From assembly GCF_016584085.1 (NCBI RefSeq), contig NZ_NRSJ01000041.1, positions 1 to 64,000 of the forward strand: a DNA stretch of 64,000 nt, in the 5' to 3' direction. This document shows, piece by piece, positions 49,912-59,173 of this stretch. Under the pieces are notes generated by a model. That model made no database searches and was not told the DNA's origin. It saw nothing but the letters and a program-made list of their open reading frames with translations. This DNA comes from Halochromatium glycolicum (GTDB lineage: Bacteria > Pseudomonadota > Gammaproteobacteria > Chromatiales > Chromatiaceae). A program made the position numbers and the translations under genes. Every line of letters begins with the position of its first letter. The first letter of the stretch is position 1.

Positions 49912-51303
49912 ATGCCGGAGAAGACCTCGCCCGCCCGCCTCGACGCCGACGCGCTCGATGCGACCCTGGCCCCTGCCTATGCCCGCCGCGGCATGCAGCA
50001 ACCGATACCGAAGAACCGGCTCCCGGAGCACGAGATGGCGCCGGATACCGCGTATCAAATGATCCACGACGAGCTGATGCTGGATGGCAACTCGCGGCTC
50101 AATATGGCGACCTTCGTCACCACCTGGATGGAGCCCCAGGCCGAGCGGCTGATGGCCGAGGCCTTCGACAAGAACCTGATCGACAAGGACGAATACCCGC
50201 AGACGGCAGAGATCGAACGGCGCTGCATCAATATCGTCTCGAGCCTGTTCAACGCGCCCGAGCCCGGGGTCGGGGCCTCGGCCATCGGCTCCAGCGAGGC
50301 GGTGATGCTGGCCGGGATGGCGCTCAAATGGCGCTGGCGGGCGCGCCGCCAGGCCGAGGGCAAGCCACACGACAGACCGAATCTGATCCTCGGCGCCAAT
50401 GTGCAGGTGGTGTGGGAGAAGTTCTGCCGCTATTGGGAGATCGAGCCGCGCTACATCCCGATGCAGCAGGGCCGTTATGTGATCGAGCCGGACGAGGTGC
50501 TGGCGCGCACCGACGAGAATACCATCGGCGTGGTCGCGATCCTCGGCACCACCTTCACCGGCGAGTTCGAGCCGATCGGGGCCATCCATGATGCGCTCGA
50601 GCAGCAGAACGCGAGCAGCGGCTGGGCCATCCCGATGCACATCGATGCGGCCAGCGGCGGCTTCGTCGCGCCCTTCCTGCACCCGGAGCTGAAGTGGGAC
50701 TTCCGCCTGCCGCTGGTCAAGTCGATCAACGTCTCCGGGCACAAGTACGGGCTGGTCTACCCCGGCGTCGGCTGGGTGGTCTGGCGCAGCCAGGAGGACC
50801 TGCCCGAGGACCTGGTCTTCCACGTCAACTATCTCGGCGGTGACATGCCGACCTGCACGCTGAACTTCTCGCGTCCTGGGAATCAGGTGGTGGCGCAGTA
50901 TTACAACTTCCTACGCCTCGGCCATGCCGGTTATCGGCAGATCATGGAGGCGCTGCGCGACACCGCGACCACGCTGGCCAAGGGTATCGGCGAGCTCGGG
51001 CCATTCGAGCTGATCAGCGACGGCAGCGCCATCCCGGTCTTCGCGTTCAAGCTGCGCGACGGCATCGACCACTATAGCGTGTTCGACATCTCGGACAAGC
51101 TGCGCGAGTTCGGCTGGCAGGTGCCGGCGTACACGATGCCCGAGAACGCCCAAGCCGTTGCGGTACTGCGCATCGTGGTGCGCGAAGGCTTCAGCGAGGA
51201 CATGGCGCAGATGCTGCTGGCCGATATCAAGAAGGTCGTCGATCACTTCGAGCCGCTCACCGACCGGGCGCCAAAATCCCCGGCGCCGCAGTTCGCGCAT
51301 TGA
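49912..51303 (+). CDS. gadB: Glutamate decarboxylase
   Basis: A 463-residue pyridoxal-phosphate decarboxylase making GABA from glutamate. Class-defining sequence includes NMATFVTTWMEPQAERLM, GASAIGSSEAVMLAGMALKW, MHIDAASGGFVAPFL and the cofactor lysine in NVSGHKYGLVYPG. ATG 49912 has GGAG six bases upstream; a GTG at 49900 is the alternative. No GadC antiporter gene is adjacent, so acid-resistance use is not shown; a GABA shunt role is equally possible. Confidence 0.93.
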   Translation: MPEKTSPARLDADALDATLAPAYARRGMQQPIPKNRLPEHEMAPDTAYQMIHDELMLDGNSRLNMATFVTTWMEPQAERLMAEAFDKNLIDKDEYPQTAEIERRCINIVSSLFNAPEPGVGASAIGSSEAVMLAGMALKWRWRARRQAEGKPHDRPNLILGANVQVVWEKFCRYWEIEPRYIPMQQGRYVIEPDEVLARTDENTIGVVAILGTTFTGEFEPIGAIHDALEQQNASSGWAIPMHIDAASGGFVAPFLHPELKWDFRLPLVKSINVSGHKYGLVYPGVGWVVWRSQEDLPEDLVFHVNYLGGDMPTCTLNFSRPGNQVVAQYYNFLRLGHAGYRQIMEALRDTATTLAKGIGELGPFELISDGSAIPVFAFKLRDGIDHYSVFDISDKLREFGWQVPAYTMPENAQAVAVLRIVVREGFSEDMAQMLLADIKKVVDHFEPLTDRAPKSPAPQFAH

Positions 51304-51495
51304 GCCGCTCGCGCGCCAGATTAGGCCGCCCTGGCCTGTTCGTGATCAGGCCAGTGATCAGGGACGCGAGAGGCATCCTGGCGGCCGTTCAATCTGGGCA
51401 CCGGCAAGCCGCTGAGCCAAGTGCATCAATCGATGAGCGGACGCCTCGGGTGAGGCGCCCGCTGAGGGGGCTGCGGATGGCCGCGCGGAGGCCGA

Positions 51496-52911
51496 TCAGG
51501 CCGCTGCCGGCTGTCCTTCGCTGGATTCTTCCGACTCTTCCTCGGCCGATTCTTCCTGCTTGGCGTTCTCTTGGGCCTTCTCCTTGTGGCCCTTGTCCGC
51601 GGTCGCTTCACGCCGCGGCAGCGTGACGAGATAGAGCGGCGTCAGTGCCATCACGAATAGCATCGGCAGCAACGGCGTTGCGTATTGCGGCGCCGCGACA
51701 CCGAATCCATGGGCAATGGTCGCGTAGAGCAGGACCAGGCTGACGCTTCGCAGTCCGATACGCTGTGCCGGGGTCAGGCGTCGACCCGCGAACGGCAGCC
51801 AGACCAGCACCGCACCCAAGGCGCCGATCAGCACCACCGGCCCGTGCAGGATGCGCATGAACTCTTCGCTTGCCAGGAAGCCTGGGTTCTCGGCGTAAGG
51901 CGTGTCCGAGACCGGATAGACGAAGCTCTGTTCAGCCGCGGTCGGCTCGCCCAATGACCAGAGCGTTTGCGTCTTGTCGACGAAGTACCAGCGCAGGAAG
52001 CCGCGCGGGTCTTCGATGAAGCGCTGACCGAGCTGACCGAATGCCGAACCGAGCTGGGCCTCTTCGGTCGTGACCCCGGACGCGCCGGACGCGTCCTCGG
52101 TGGCAGGCGGCAAGCCCCGCTGGATGCTCTCAGCAATGGGCGCCGTCGCGACGGGTGCATCCCCCGCGTTCTGGTTCTGGATGACAAGTGGGCTGAATAC
52201 CAACCCAAAGCCGATCACTGCAGCCAGTGGCGTCAACACCTTGGCGATCCCTTTGGTGGACAGAACCAGCATGACCACCCAAGGCAGGATCAGGAACTCG
52301 AAGGTCGGATCGGTCAGCGCCGCCAGGCCAAGCAGTGCACTCGCGATGAAGGTCCGAATCAGCCCTCCTCGTTCGCTGAGCTTGGCGGCCGTCACCAGAT
52401 ACAGCAGCAGTGCGATCATCAGCACCGTTGCACCGACCAGATAGAGACTGATATTGACCAAGAACGGGCTCACAGCGGTCAGCAGTGCGGCGGTCAGTCC
52501 CCAGTAAGGGTCCAGCAGCCTTGTGGTGAGCATGAAAACCAATAGAATCGCCAGCGCGCTGAGCACCATCTGCGTGATCACGATGGCGTTCAGGCCGCCG
52601 GTCGTGGCCTCCGGCTCGGCGAACAGGGAGAGGAACAGCGGATAGCCGAGGCTGCTGAAGGTCTCTCCGCTGGCCGCTTCACCGCCACCGTTGAACGGTG
52701 CTGCCAGGATGTTGTAGGCGCCCTGGTTGCTCAGCGCCTGAGCCAAGGCATAGGCGTCGGCCGCATCGGCCTGAAGCGGCTCGACGACCTCGGTGGCAAG
52801 AAATGCTTGGCCGCGCAGGAACACGCCGGCGGCGAGGATCGCCGCCAGCGTTAATAGGGTTGCGAGCGAGACAGGTTGGCCGCCCCGCTGCTTTGCGTTA
52901 TCTGAGCTCAC
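51496..52911 (-). CDS. Multi-pass membrane protein, GT-C/PMT-like glycosyltransferase
   Basis: A 471-residue protein with about eleven hydrophobic helices (for example LATLLTLAAILAAGVFLR; LVFMLTTRLLDPYWGLTAAL; GLRSVSLVLLYATIAHGFGV). The first loop holds acidic residues (VVEPLQADAADAYALAQAL) where GT-C enzymes keep their catalytic acid, and SSLGYPLFLSLF is typical of ArnT/PMT-type proteins. The C-terminus is a strongly charged Glu/Lys-rich tail. Substrate unknown; the assignment rests on topology and loop pattern. Confidence 0.68.
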   Translation of the reverse strand: MSSDNAKQRGGQPVSLATLLTLAAILAAGVFLRGQAFLATEVVEPLQADAADAYALAQALSNQGAYNILAAPFNGGGEAASGETFSSLGYPLFLSLFAEPEATTGGLNAIVITQMVLSALAILLVFMLTTRLLDPYWGLTAALLTAVSPFLVNISLYLVGATVLMIALLLYLVTAAKLSERGGLIRTFIASALLGLAALTDPTFEFLILPWVVMLVLSTKGIAKVLTPLAAVIGFGLVFSPLVIQNQNAGDAPVATAPIAESIQRGLPPATEDASGASGVTTEEAQLGSAFGQLGQRFIEDPRGFLRWYFVDKTQTLWSLGEPTAAEQSFVYPVSDTPYAENPGFLASEEFMRILHGPVVLIGALGAVLVWLPFAGRRLTPAQRIGLRSVSLVLLYATIAHGFGVAAPQYATPLLPMLFVMALTPLYLVTLPRREATADKGHKEKAQENAKQEESAEEESEESSEGQPAAA

Positions 52912-53247
52912 AATGAAACTCCCCTTGCTTTGACGTCAGGCCGGTGGCCAGCGCCGGTTCGACGAACACAGCGAGGAAAACTACGGCAGCAGACGGCGTG
53001 GAAACGAACGACGCTTCGTAGCACTGCCACCTCGCCGAATTGGGCTGATGGGTTACCAGTCTTCTTCGGCCTCCTCGGCGGCGCCGCGGCATACCCTATC
53101 GCATCCTGCTCAAGGCACGGAGACGACCGGCGCAACGCGTCCGGAAGACGACCAACAGGTCGGTAACGCTTTATTAGAATACACTAACTTTTCACCTGAT
53201 GGCGACCGCAAGAGACCGGTGGATGCTGATGGCTTGGCAACGCCCTG
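52912..53247. other. 336-base spacer
   Basis: Divergent spacer between the membrane protein and kefF. An AT-rich patch at 53166-53190 (TTATTAGAATACACTAAC) could hold a promoter for kefF; no box pair is convincing. No gene seen. Confidence 0.45.
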
Positions 53248-53955
53248 ATGCGGCTCTTCCTATTTCCGCGCACCGCCATTGATGCCCGCATGCAGATCGA
53301 TCCTTCACCACCCGCTCGAGCTGAGACCCGGCAGCCTTCGCTGCTCAAGCAGCGAATCCTGGTCCTGCTCGCCCATCCGTCCATCGACCGGTCCGAGGTC
53401 AATCGGCCCCTCGCGCTCGCCACCGGTCAGGTACCTGGTGTGACATTGGTCGATCTCTATGCCGAGTACCCGACCTTTCAGATCGATATCGATCGCGAGC
53501 AGGGCCGGTTGGCCGACCATGACGTGATCGTCTTCATGCACCCGCTCTACTGGTACTCCACACCCGCCATCCTGAAGGAATGGCAGGATCTGGTGCTCGA
53601 GCACGGCTTCGCCTATGGACGCACCGGGACCGCGCTGCGCGGCAAGCTGCTCTTCAACGCGCTGACCGCCGGTGGCTCCGAGGCCGCCTACCGCGCCGAG
53701 GGTTACAACCACTACACCATTCGCGAATTGCTGCATCCGATCGAGCAGACCGCGATGCTCTGCGGCATGATCTATTTGCCGCCATTCGCCCTCTTTGCCG
53801 CACGCACCGCAGTCGAGGAAGGACGCGTCGACGGACATGTCCGCGACTGGATACGGCTGCTCGAGGCGCTGCGGGACGGCCGCTGCGACCTCGATGCGGC
53901 CCGTCGCTTGCCGACGCTCAGCCATCACCTCGATCTGATCATCAAGCCGGGCTGA
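53248..53955 (+). CDS. kefF: NAD(P)H quinone oxidoreductase, KefF-like ancillary protein
   Basis: A 235-residue flavodoxin-fold protein (NQO/KefF family): KQRILVLLAHPSIDRSEVN, VDLYAEYPTFQIDIDREQ, MHPLYWYSTPAILKEWQD (FMN-site block) and AMLCGMIYLPPFALFAART. In E. coli KefF activates the KefC channel. Here it lies three bases before kefB, strongly implying the same partnership. ATG 53248 is used; ATG 53290 is an alternative giving a length closer to the family norm. Confidence 0.93.
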   Translation: MRLFLFPRTAIDARMQIDPSPPARAETRQPSLLKQRILVLLAHPSIDRSEVNRPLALATGQVPGVTLVDLYAEYPTFQIDIDREQGRLADHDVIVFMHPLYWYSTPAILKEWQDLVLEHGFAYGRTGTALRGKLLFNALTAGGSEAAYRAEGYNHYTIRELLHPIEQTAMLCGMIYLPPFALFAARTAVEEGRVDGHVRDWIRLLEALRDGRCDLDAARRLPTLSHHLDLIIKPG

Positions 53956-53958
53956 GGC

Positions 53959-55887
53959 ATGGACAGCATCCTGTTCGAGACCTTCACCTATCTCTGCGCC
54001 GCCGTGATCGCGGTGCCGATCGCGCAGCGGCTCGGCCTGGGCTCGGTGCTTGGTTATCTGATCGCCGGGATCGTCATCGGCCCGTTGTTCGGGCTGGTCG
54101 GCGCCGAGACCGAGACCATCCGCCACGTGGCCGAGTTTGGCGTGGTCTTGATGCTCTTCCTGGTCGGCCTCGAGCTGCAGCCGCAGTCGTTGTGGGCGAT
54201 GCGCGGCCGGCTGCTCGGACTCGGCGGACTGCAGGTCCTAGTCTCCGCCGCGCTGATCGCGGCAGCCGGATTGGCTCTCGGCCTGGATTGGCGTCTCGCG
54301 CTCGCGATCGGACTGATCTTCTCGCTGTCCTCGACCGCAATCGTGCTGCAGACCTTGAGCGAGAAAGGGCTCACGAAGACCGACGGCGGTCGATCGAGCT
54401 TCTCGGTGCTGCTGTTCCAGGACATCGCCGTGATCCCGATGCTGGCGCTGATCCCGCTGCTCGCGCTGCCCGAGCTTGGCGCAGAGGCCGTCAACGGTCA
54501 TCTGCCAGCGGCGGCTGAGCATGGCGAGGCAGCGCATCCGGCATCGATGAGCCTGGTCGCCGGGCTGCCCGGCTGGGCGCACGCGCTGGTGGTGTTGGGC
54601 GCCGTGAGTGCCGTGCTGCTGGGCGGTTACTTCTTGTCGCGGCCGCTGTTCCGTTTCATTGCCGATTCCCGGCTGCGCGAGATCTTCACCGCCAGTGCCC
54701 TGCTGCTGGTGGTCGGCATCGCACTGCTGATGACGCTGGTGGACCTGTCGCCGGCCCTCGGAACCTTCCTCGCCGGCGTCGTCCTCGCCAACAGCGAGTT
54801 CCGGACCGAGCTCGAATCCGATATCGAGCCGTTCAAGGGGCTGCTCCTGGGCCTGTTCTTCATCACCGTCGGTGCCGGGATCGATTTCGGCGTCCTATCC
54901 GCTGATCTCGTGCTCATCCTCGCGCTGACCGCCGGGGTGATCCTGGTCAAGGGGCTGGTGCTGTTCGCCCTCGCCGGCTGGTTTCGGCTCAAGCCTGGCG
55001 ATCGGTGGCTGTTCACGCTCGCGCTCGCTCCGGCCGGGGAGTTCGGGTTCGTGCTCCTGAGCTTCGGCCAGCAGAACGCGGTGATCGCGCCCGAGCTGGC
55101 CAAGACCCTGTCACTCGTGGTCGCGCTGTCGATGCTGCTCACGCCGGCGCTGTTCCTGCTTTACGAGCGGCTCGTGCTCCCGCGGCTGCGTGGCGGTGAC
55201 GCGCGCGAGCCAGATCGGATTGAGCAGCCCGGTACGGTGATCATCGCCGGCGTCGGCCGCTTCGGGCAGATCGTCAACCGGATGCTCCTTGCCAGTAGTG
55301 TGCGGACCGTCGTGCTCGATCATGAGGCCGCGATCCTGGATATGCTCCGCCAGCTCGGTATCAAGGCCTATTACGGCGATGCCTCAAGGCCCGATCTGCT
55401 GCAGGCGGCGGGCATCGCTGAGGCCTCCGTGTTCGTCGTCGCGATCGATGACCGTGAGCGGGCGGTGCAGATGGTCGAGTACGTCCGCCGCAATTATCCG
55501 CATGTTCAGATCATCGCTCGCGCCTTCGACGTCAATCATCTCTACCTGCTCAAGCAGGCCGGCGCAGATGTTGCCGTCCGTGAGCTCTTCGATGCGTCGA
55601 CCCGGGTCGGCAGTGAGGCCTTGCGCCGCCTCGGGCTGCATCCATTCAAGGTCGAGAAGATGGAGCAGACGTTTCGTCGCCATGACGCCGCCGGCCTGGC
55701 GAAGCTCTATGAGGTCTGGGATGAGCATCCGGACATCGCGCGCAACCGCGCCTACCTCGCCCGTGCCCGCGAGCATGGTGAGGCCCTCAAGGAGATGATG
55801 GAGACCGATCGCCTGCAGTTGCACGATCGCAGTGAGCGCGGCTGGACCCCGCCGCCGAAGGGCTACACCGACGAGCTTGGCGACTGA
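53959..55887 (+). CDS. kefB: Glutathione-regulated potassium efflux antiporter KefB/KefC
   Basis: A 642-residue CPA2 transporter. About twelve transmembrane helices occupy residues 1-390 (FGVVLMLFLVGLELQPQSLW; SLSSTAIVLQTLSEKG; FQDIAVIPMLALIPLLALP). A cytosolic TrkA-N/RCK domain follows from about 424 (VIIAGVGRFGQIVNRMLL; YYGDASRPDLLQAAG; VAIDDRERAVQMVEYVRR). This is the domain that binds nucleotide and glutathione conjugates. It expels potassium in exchange for protons during electrophile stress. Complete, and paired with kefF. Confidence 0.93.
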   Translation: MDSILFETFTYLCAAVIAVPIAQRLGLGSVLGYLIAGIVIGPLFGLVGAETETIRHVAEFGVVLMLFLVGLELQPQSLWAMRGRLLGLGGLQVLVSAALIAAAGLALGLDWRLALAIGLIFSLSSTAIVLQTLSEKGLTKTDGGRSSFSVLLFQDIAVIPMLALIPLLALPELGAEAVNGHLPAAAEHGEAAHPASMSLVAGLPGWAHALVVLGAVSAVLLGGYFLSRPLFRFIADSRLREIFTASALLLVVGIALLMTLVDLSPALGTFLAGVVLANSEFRTELESDIEPFKGLLLGLFFITVGAGIDFGVLSADLVLILALTAGVILVKGLVLFALAGWFRLKPGDRWLFTLALAPAGEFGFVLLSFGQQNAVIAPELAKTLSLVVALSMLLTPALFLLYERLVLPRLRGGDAREPDRIEQPGTVIIAGVGRFGQIVNRMLLASSVRTVVLDHEAAILDMLRQLGIKAYYGDASRPDLLQAAGIAEASVFVVAIDDRERAVQMVEYVRRNYPHVQIIARAFDVNHLYLLKQAGADVAVRELFDASTRVGSEALRRLGLHPFKVEKMEQTFRRHDAAGLAKLYEVWDEHPDIARNRAYLARAREHGEALKEMMETDRLQLHDRSERGWTPPPKGYTDELGD

Positions 55888-55932
55888 AGGGCAACCAAAA
55901 AATGTGACCTGTCTCGCAATTTCGGCTAGACT

Positions 55933-55957
55933 GGGATCATCCCTTAGGGGATTTCCC
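55933..55957. promoter_or_regulatory. Overlapping inverted repeats upstream of sleB-like gene
   Basis: GGGATCATCCC (55933-55943), ATCCCTTAGGGGAT (55939-55952) and GGGATTTCCC (55948-55957) overlap between the kefB stop and the next start. They could be a kefB terminator or an operator for the hydrolase gene; an AT-rich stretch follows. Confidence 0.4.
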
Positions 55958-56028
55958 TAATTCGCGTTTTTGTAATATTCTAAGACGCTAATATCCCCAG
56001 TCAGTTTGAACACGAGAGACAGGACATA

Positions 56029-56667
56029 ATGAAAACACTGTCCATCACCGCGCTTACCGCCGCATTCTTGCCGTCTTTGCTCGTCGCACCGATGCAGGAC
56101 CCACGGGCCCTGTTCGGTATCGAGACGCGGCCAGCAAAGGTCACGCCGCTGGCACCAACGCCCCCGCTCGAGCCGATGCCCAGCGCGACGACCGCGCTCG
56201 CGCCGCAGCAGGCGCCACCCCTGGCCGCCAACACAGCGGACGCCCCGGCGCTGAAGGCGACCGAATCGGTTGATGAGGAACTGCGCTGTTTGGCGCTGAA
56301 CATCTACCATGAGGCGCGCTCGGAGCCGCTGTCCGGCCAGATCGCTGTCGCCCGTGTCACGCTCAACCGGGTCGAGTCGACGCGGTTTCCCAGCTCGGTC
56401 TGCGGCGTCGTCAAGCAGGGCGGCCAGAAGCGCAATCGCTGCCAGTTCTCCTGGTGGTGTGATGGCAAATCGGATCAGCCCACCGAGCCGAAGGCCTGGC
56501 GCAAATCGCTAGAGATCAGTAAGCGAGTGCTCGCCAATCAGGCGCCGGACCCGACGGCGGGCGCGCTCTACTACCACGCCAACTACGTCAAACCGAGCTG
56601 GTCGCGCTCATTCCAGCGGACCGCCCAGATCGGCCGGCACCTGTTCTACCGCCCCGGCCAGAGTTAG
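56029..56667 (+). CDS. SleB-type cell-wall hydrolase (Hydrolase_2)
   Basis: A 212-residue exported protein. The N-terminus (MKTLSITALTAAFLPSLLVA) is a signal peptide or anchor, then a Pro-rich linker, then a Hydrolase_2 domain starting near residue 84: RCLALNIYHEARSEPLSGQIAVA with the catalytic glutamate, VTLNRVESTRFPSSVCGVVKQ, QFSWWCDGK and GALYYHANYVKPSW. SleB-family lytic transglycosylases cut peptidoglycan; this is the Gram-negative housekeeping form. A 14-base tandem array starts at its stop codon. Confidence 0.92.
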   Translation: MKTLSITALTAAFLPSLLVAPMQDPRALFGIETRPAKVTPLAPTPPLEPMPSATTALAPQQAPPLAANTADAPALKATESVDEELRCLALNIYHEARSEPLSGQIAVARVTLNRVESTRFPSSVCGVVKQGGQKRNRCQFSWWCDGKSDQPTEPKAWRKSLEISKRVLANQAPDPTAGALYYHANYVKPSWSRSFQRTAQIGRHLFYRPGQS

Positions 56668-56725
56668 CCGCCCAGAGTTAGCCACTCAGACCTGGCCACT
56701 CAGAGCTGGCCACTCAGAGCTGGCC
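56663..56725. repeat. 14-bp tandem array after SleB gene
   Basis: About four and a half 14-base units (GTTAGCCGCCCAGA, GTTAGCCACTCAGA, CCTGGCCACTCAGA, GCTGGCCACTCAGA, GCTGGCC), starting over the stop codon. Confidence 0.88.
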
Positions 56726-56938
56726 CTCCATGGCTAGCTCGATCGCCGACGCCGTTCGGCCGCCGGGTATCTGTCCACAAACTCCTCATCGCTTTCGAGG
56801 CCACCGGTTGCGGTCGCTTCGACGGCACAAAGTGCTGGACAGGTCCTGACCGGGCGAACGGCGTGCAGCGGAGTCGCGCCTCGGCCTGACCCGCCTTTCA
56901 GCCTTCCAGCTCGCCAGCCAATCTTTGACTGATCGAGC

Positions 56939-57664
56939 TCATTCGGATCGCTCCACCTCCACCAGAACCTCGTTCCGGCGCAGCGGCCACAGCGAAAACG
57001 GCGAGTTGTAGCGTGCATAGATCGGCGTGCCGACCGGCTCGATGCCGGCGTCGCGCAGCGCTGAGAGCAGTGTCTTCTCGTGACGTTGGTAGTTCGCCTC
57101 GGTCCAACGTCCGCTGTAGCGCCTTGCCGCCATCAGCCGCGACGGCACCTTGCGCAGCTCGACCGCTGGGTTGGTCGGCTCCGGCAGTGTCTCGAGCGTG
57201 AAGCGCTTCGGCATCACGAAGCGCAGCAGATGCCGGCTGCCCTGCGTCGCACTGGTTACCCTGTCGTCGGATGTCGTTGCCGGGCGCTGGGTCACCGGCG
57301 CGGTCATCTCGATGCGCTCGCCCTTGCCGGCGCCAGACCTGGGCTCGGGGTCAGTCCCATCGCTGGACGCAGCCGGTCGTTGGGTCACAGGCGCGGTCAT
57401 CTCGATCTTCTGCTTTGGCTTGTTGTCGCCGAAGATGTAGCCGGCCAGGATCTTGAACGCACGGTTGCCGACCTGCTCGAAATCGCCTTCGACGACCGTC
57501 TCGGCAACGAGATAGGGCTGATAGCGGCGAAGCTCGAAATCCGGATAGCGCTCAACCACTTCGTAATCGGGTTCCTCGATGGCCATAATGCTGCTCGCTG
57601 GAAAGAGAACTGTTGAAAGGAGGAAGGCGAAAATGGCCGATCTGCGGCGTCGGTCGATACCCAT
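56939..57664 (-). CDS. SOUL-family heme-binding protein with internal duplication
   Basis: A 241-residue exported SOUL/HBP protein: signal peptide FAFLLSTVLFPASSIMA, EPDYEVVERYPDFELRRYQPYLVAETVV, RAFKILAGYIFGDNK, KIEMTAPVTQ, FVMPKRFTLETLPEP and a C-terminal RRNEVLVEVE. The segment IEMTAPVTQRPA occurs twice, separated by 19 residues, where family members have it once, so about 31 residues have been duplicated. Function: heme binding is known in the vertebrate relatives; bacterial role unclear. Confidence 0.9.
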   Translation of the reverse strand: MGIDRRRRSAIFAFLLSTVLFPASSIMAIEEPDYEVVERYPDFELRRYQPYLVAETVVEGDFEQVGNRAFKILAGYIFGDNKPKQKIEMTAPVTQRPAASSDGTDPEPRSGAGKGERIEMTAPVTQRPATTSDDRVTSATQGSRHLLRFVMPKRFTLETLPEPTNPAVELRKVPSRLMAARRYSGRWTEANYQRHEKTLLSALRDAGIEPVGTPIYARYNSPFSLWPLRRNEVLVEVERSE

Positions 57665-57796
57665 GTGCAGTGCAGACCTCGCAAGGTTATACCCATCTCA
57701 AATCGGTTTTCGGTTTTCCTCGACCGCTCCGGGTTGCGTCACGGTGCTGGGGGCAGTGATGGGGGGACGCCGTGAATCCCTCCCTGGAGGCTTGAC

Positions 57797-57814
57797 GACG
57801 GCATCCATGCCGTC
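57797..57814. repeat. Palindromic repeat
   Basis: GACGGCATCCATGCCGTC, symmetric around CC, sits in a GC-rich context (GGGGGACGCCGTGAATCC upstream, CACCCCCGCTC after). The context recalls dispersed palindromes of other purple sulfur bacteria (from memory); only one copy is visible here. Confidence 0.6.
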
Positions 57815-57911
57815 GACACCCCCGCTCGCCGTCACCCGACCCTCCGCTCTGCCGTGCCGAACATTGGCGTGCTTTGGGTTTATAGACTGTCTGAAGCGCC
57901 GAGGCGGGCTT

Positions 57912-58003
57912 TATAGTCACCCGCCCTGGTTTCCGGACAGGCTGAGCCATCGGTGCTGACTGGTTCGGCGCATTCTGTCCGGCGATCAGGCGGAATGGCT
58001 ATA
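57912..58003 (-). mobile_element. MITE-like element B, copy 2
   Basis: 92 bp, reading TATAGTCACCCGCC to CGGAATGGCTATA, inverted relative to the copy at 23541-23647. Ends are imperfect inverted repeats (TATAGxCAxxCCGCC). The TA/TATA ends recall IS630/Tc1-type targets. Confidence 0.82.
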
Positions 58004-58203
58004 GTCAGCGCTCTTAGCGTGCGATCGGGCTGCAGGCCAGCAGCCACTCTGCGCAGCGGTCAGCGGCCGCCTCTCGAGAGGATCGTGGGCCAACGAGGAC
58101 GTGATGCACTCAAGTGGCTGTTTTGGTCCGCGGCATGGGCCTAATGCACCAGCCGATGCTGCGATGTCGGATCAGCGGCGCTTCTGATCACCGGCGCTAT
58201 GGA

Positions 58204-59001
58204 TCATAGCATCAGCAGACTGAGGGCCATCACCGCCATCCCGGCTACCAGCGCATAGACCGTCAGGTGGTGCTCACCATAGGTCTCGGCCGATGGCAGC
58301 AGGACGTCGAACGAGATGAAGATCATGATCCCGGCAACCGCTGCCAACGAGAGGCCGAGCAGCGCCTGGGACCAGAAACTGGAGAAGATCAGCAGCCCGA
58401 TCAGAGCGCCGAGCGGCTCGGATAACCCCGAGAGCGCGGACCAGATGAACGCCTGGCCGCGGCTTCCCGTTGCATAGTAGATGGGCACCGAAACCGCGAT
58501 ACCCTCCGGGATATTGTGAATCCCGACCGCCAAGGCGACAGGAAGCCCAAGCCGGACGTCCTGTAGCGAAGTCAATAGGGTCGCAAGACCTTCGGGCAGG
58601 TTATGCAGCGTGATCGTCAGCGCGGTCAGCGTGCCCACGCGCAGCAGGTGATCGGCCTCCTGCGCGCCGCCATTCCCGGCAGCCGGGGCGCGCATCTCAT
58701 GTGGGTTATAGCCCAGTGGCACCAGCCGGTCGATCGCTGCGGCCAGCAGGATGCCAGTAAACAAGGCGGCGACCGCCGCCGTCTGCGCCGCACCGAGAAC
58801 CTCATCGAGGGCCTCGGCGCCGGAGGGCAGCAGTTCGACGAACGAGACATAGATCATCACACCAGCAGAGAATCCGAGCGCGACCGCGAGGAAGCGCAGA
58901 TTGGCCCGTGGCGCAAAGAAGGCGATCGCACTGCCGATCGCGGTGGCGAGCCCAGCGAGCAATGTCAACAGCAGCGCTGGCCCGATCGCAGCGACATCCA
59001 T
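58204..59001 (-). CDS. ZIP family metal transporter
   Basis: A 265-residue ZIP/ZupT-type transporter. ATG 58999-59001 follows GGAGG. Eight helices; the metal sites are in ALTITLHNLPEGLATLL and ALAVGIHNIPEGIAVSVPIY (HNxPEG twice), with LSEPLGALIG next. A His/Glu-bearing loop sits between helices 3 and 4 (LGYNPHEMRAPAAGN). Probably imports zinc or other divalent metals; selectivity cannot be told. Confidence 0.93.
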   Translation of the reverse strand: MDVAAIGPALLLTLLAGLATAIGSAIAFFAPRANLRFLAVALGFSAGVMIYVSFVELLPSGAEALDEVLGAAQTAAVAALFTGILLAAAIDRLVPLGYNPHEMRAPAAGNGGAQEADHLLRVGTLTALTITLHNLPEGLATLLTSLQDVRLGLPVALAVGIHNIPEGIAVSVPIYYATGSRGQAFIWSALSGLSEPLGALIGLLIFSSFWSQALLGLSLAAVAGIMIFISFDVLLPSAETYGEHHLTVYALVAGMAVMALSLLML

Positions 59002-59173
59002 CTCTATAAGCCTCCGCTTGGTCTGGGTCGGTGTTCGGTTGGCATCGGCCATGCATTGATCCGGCCAGATCCACTGCTAGATCCACTGCGAGCTGGCGAT
59101 CACCCGAATCTCGGCGACGGCTGCCGGAATCCGCTTCGAGCAGCGCAACGGCGACCGGATTCACCGGCCAGGG

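Larger units (their letters stand above)
57665..58203. other. 539-base spacer holding repeats
   Basis: Contains a palindromic repeat (57797-57814) and element B copy 2 (57912-58003); no gene seen. Confidence 0.6.
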
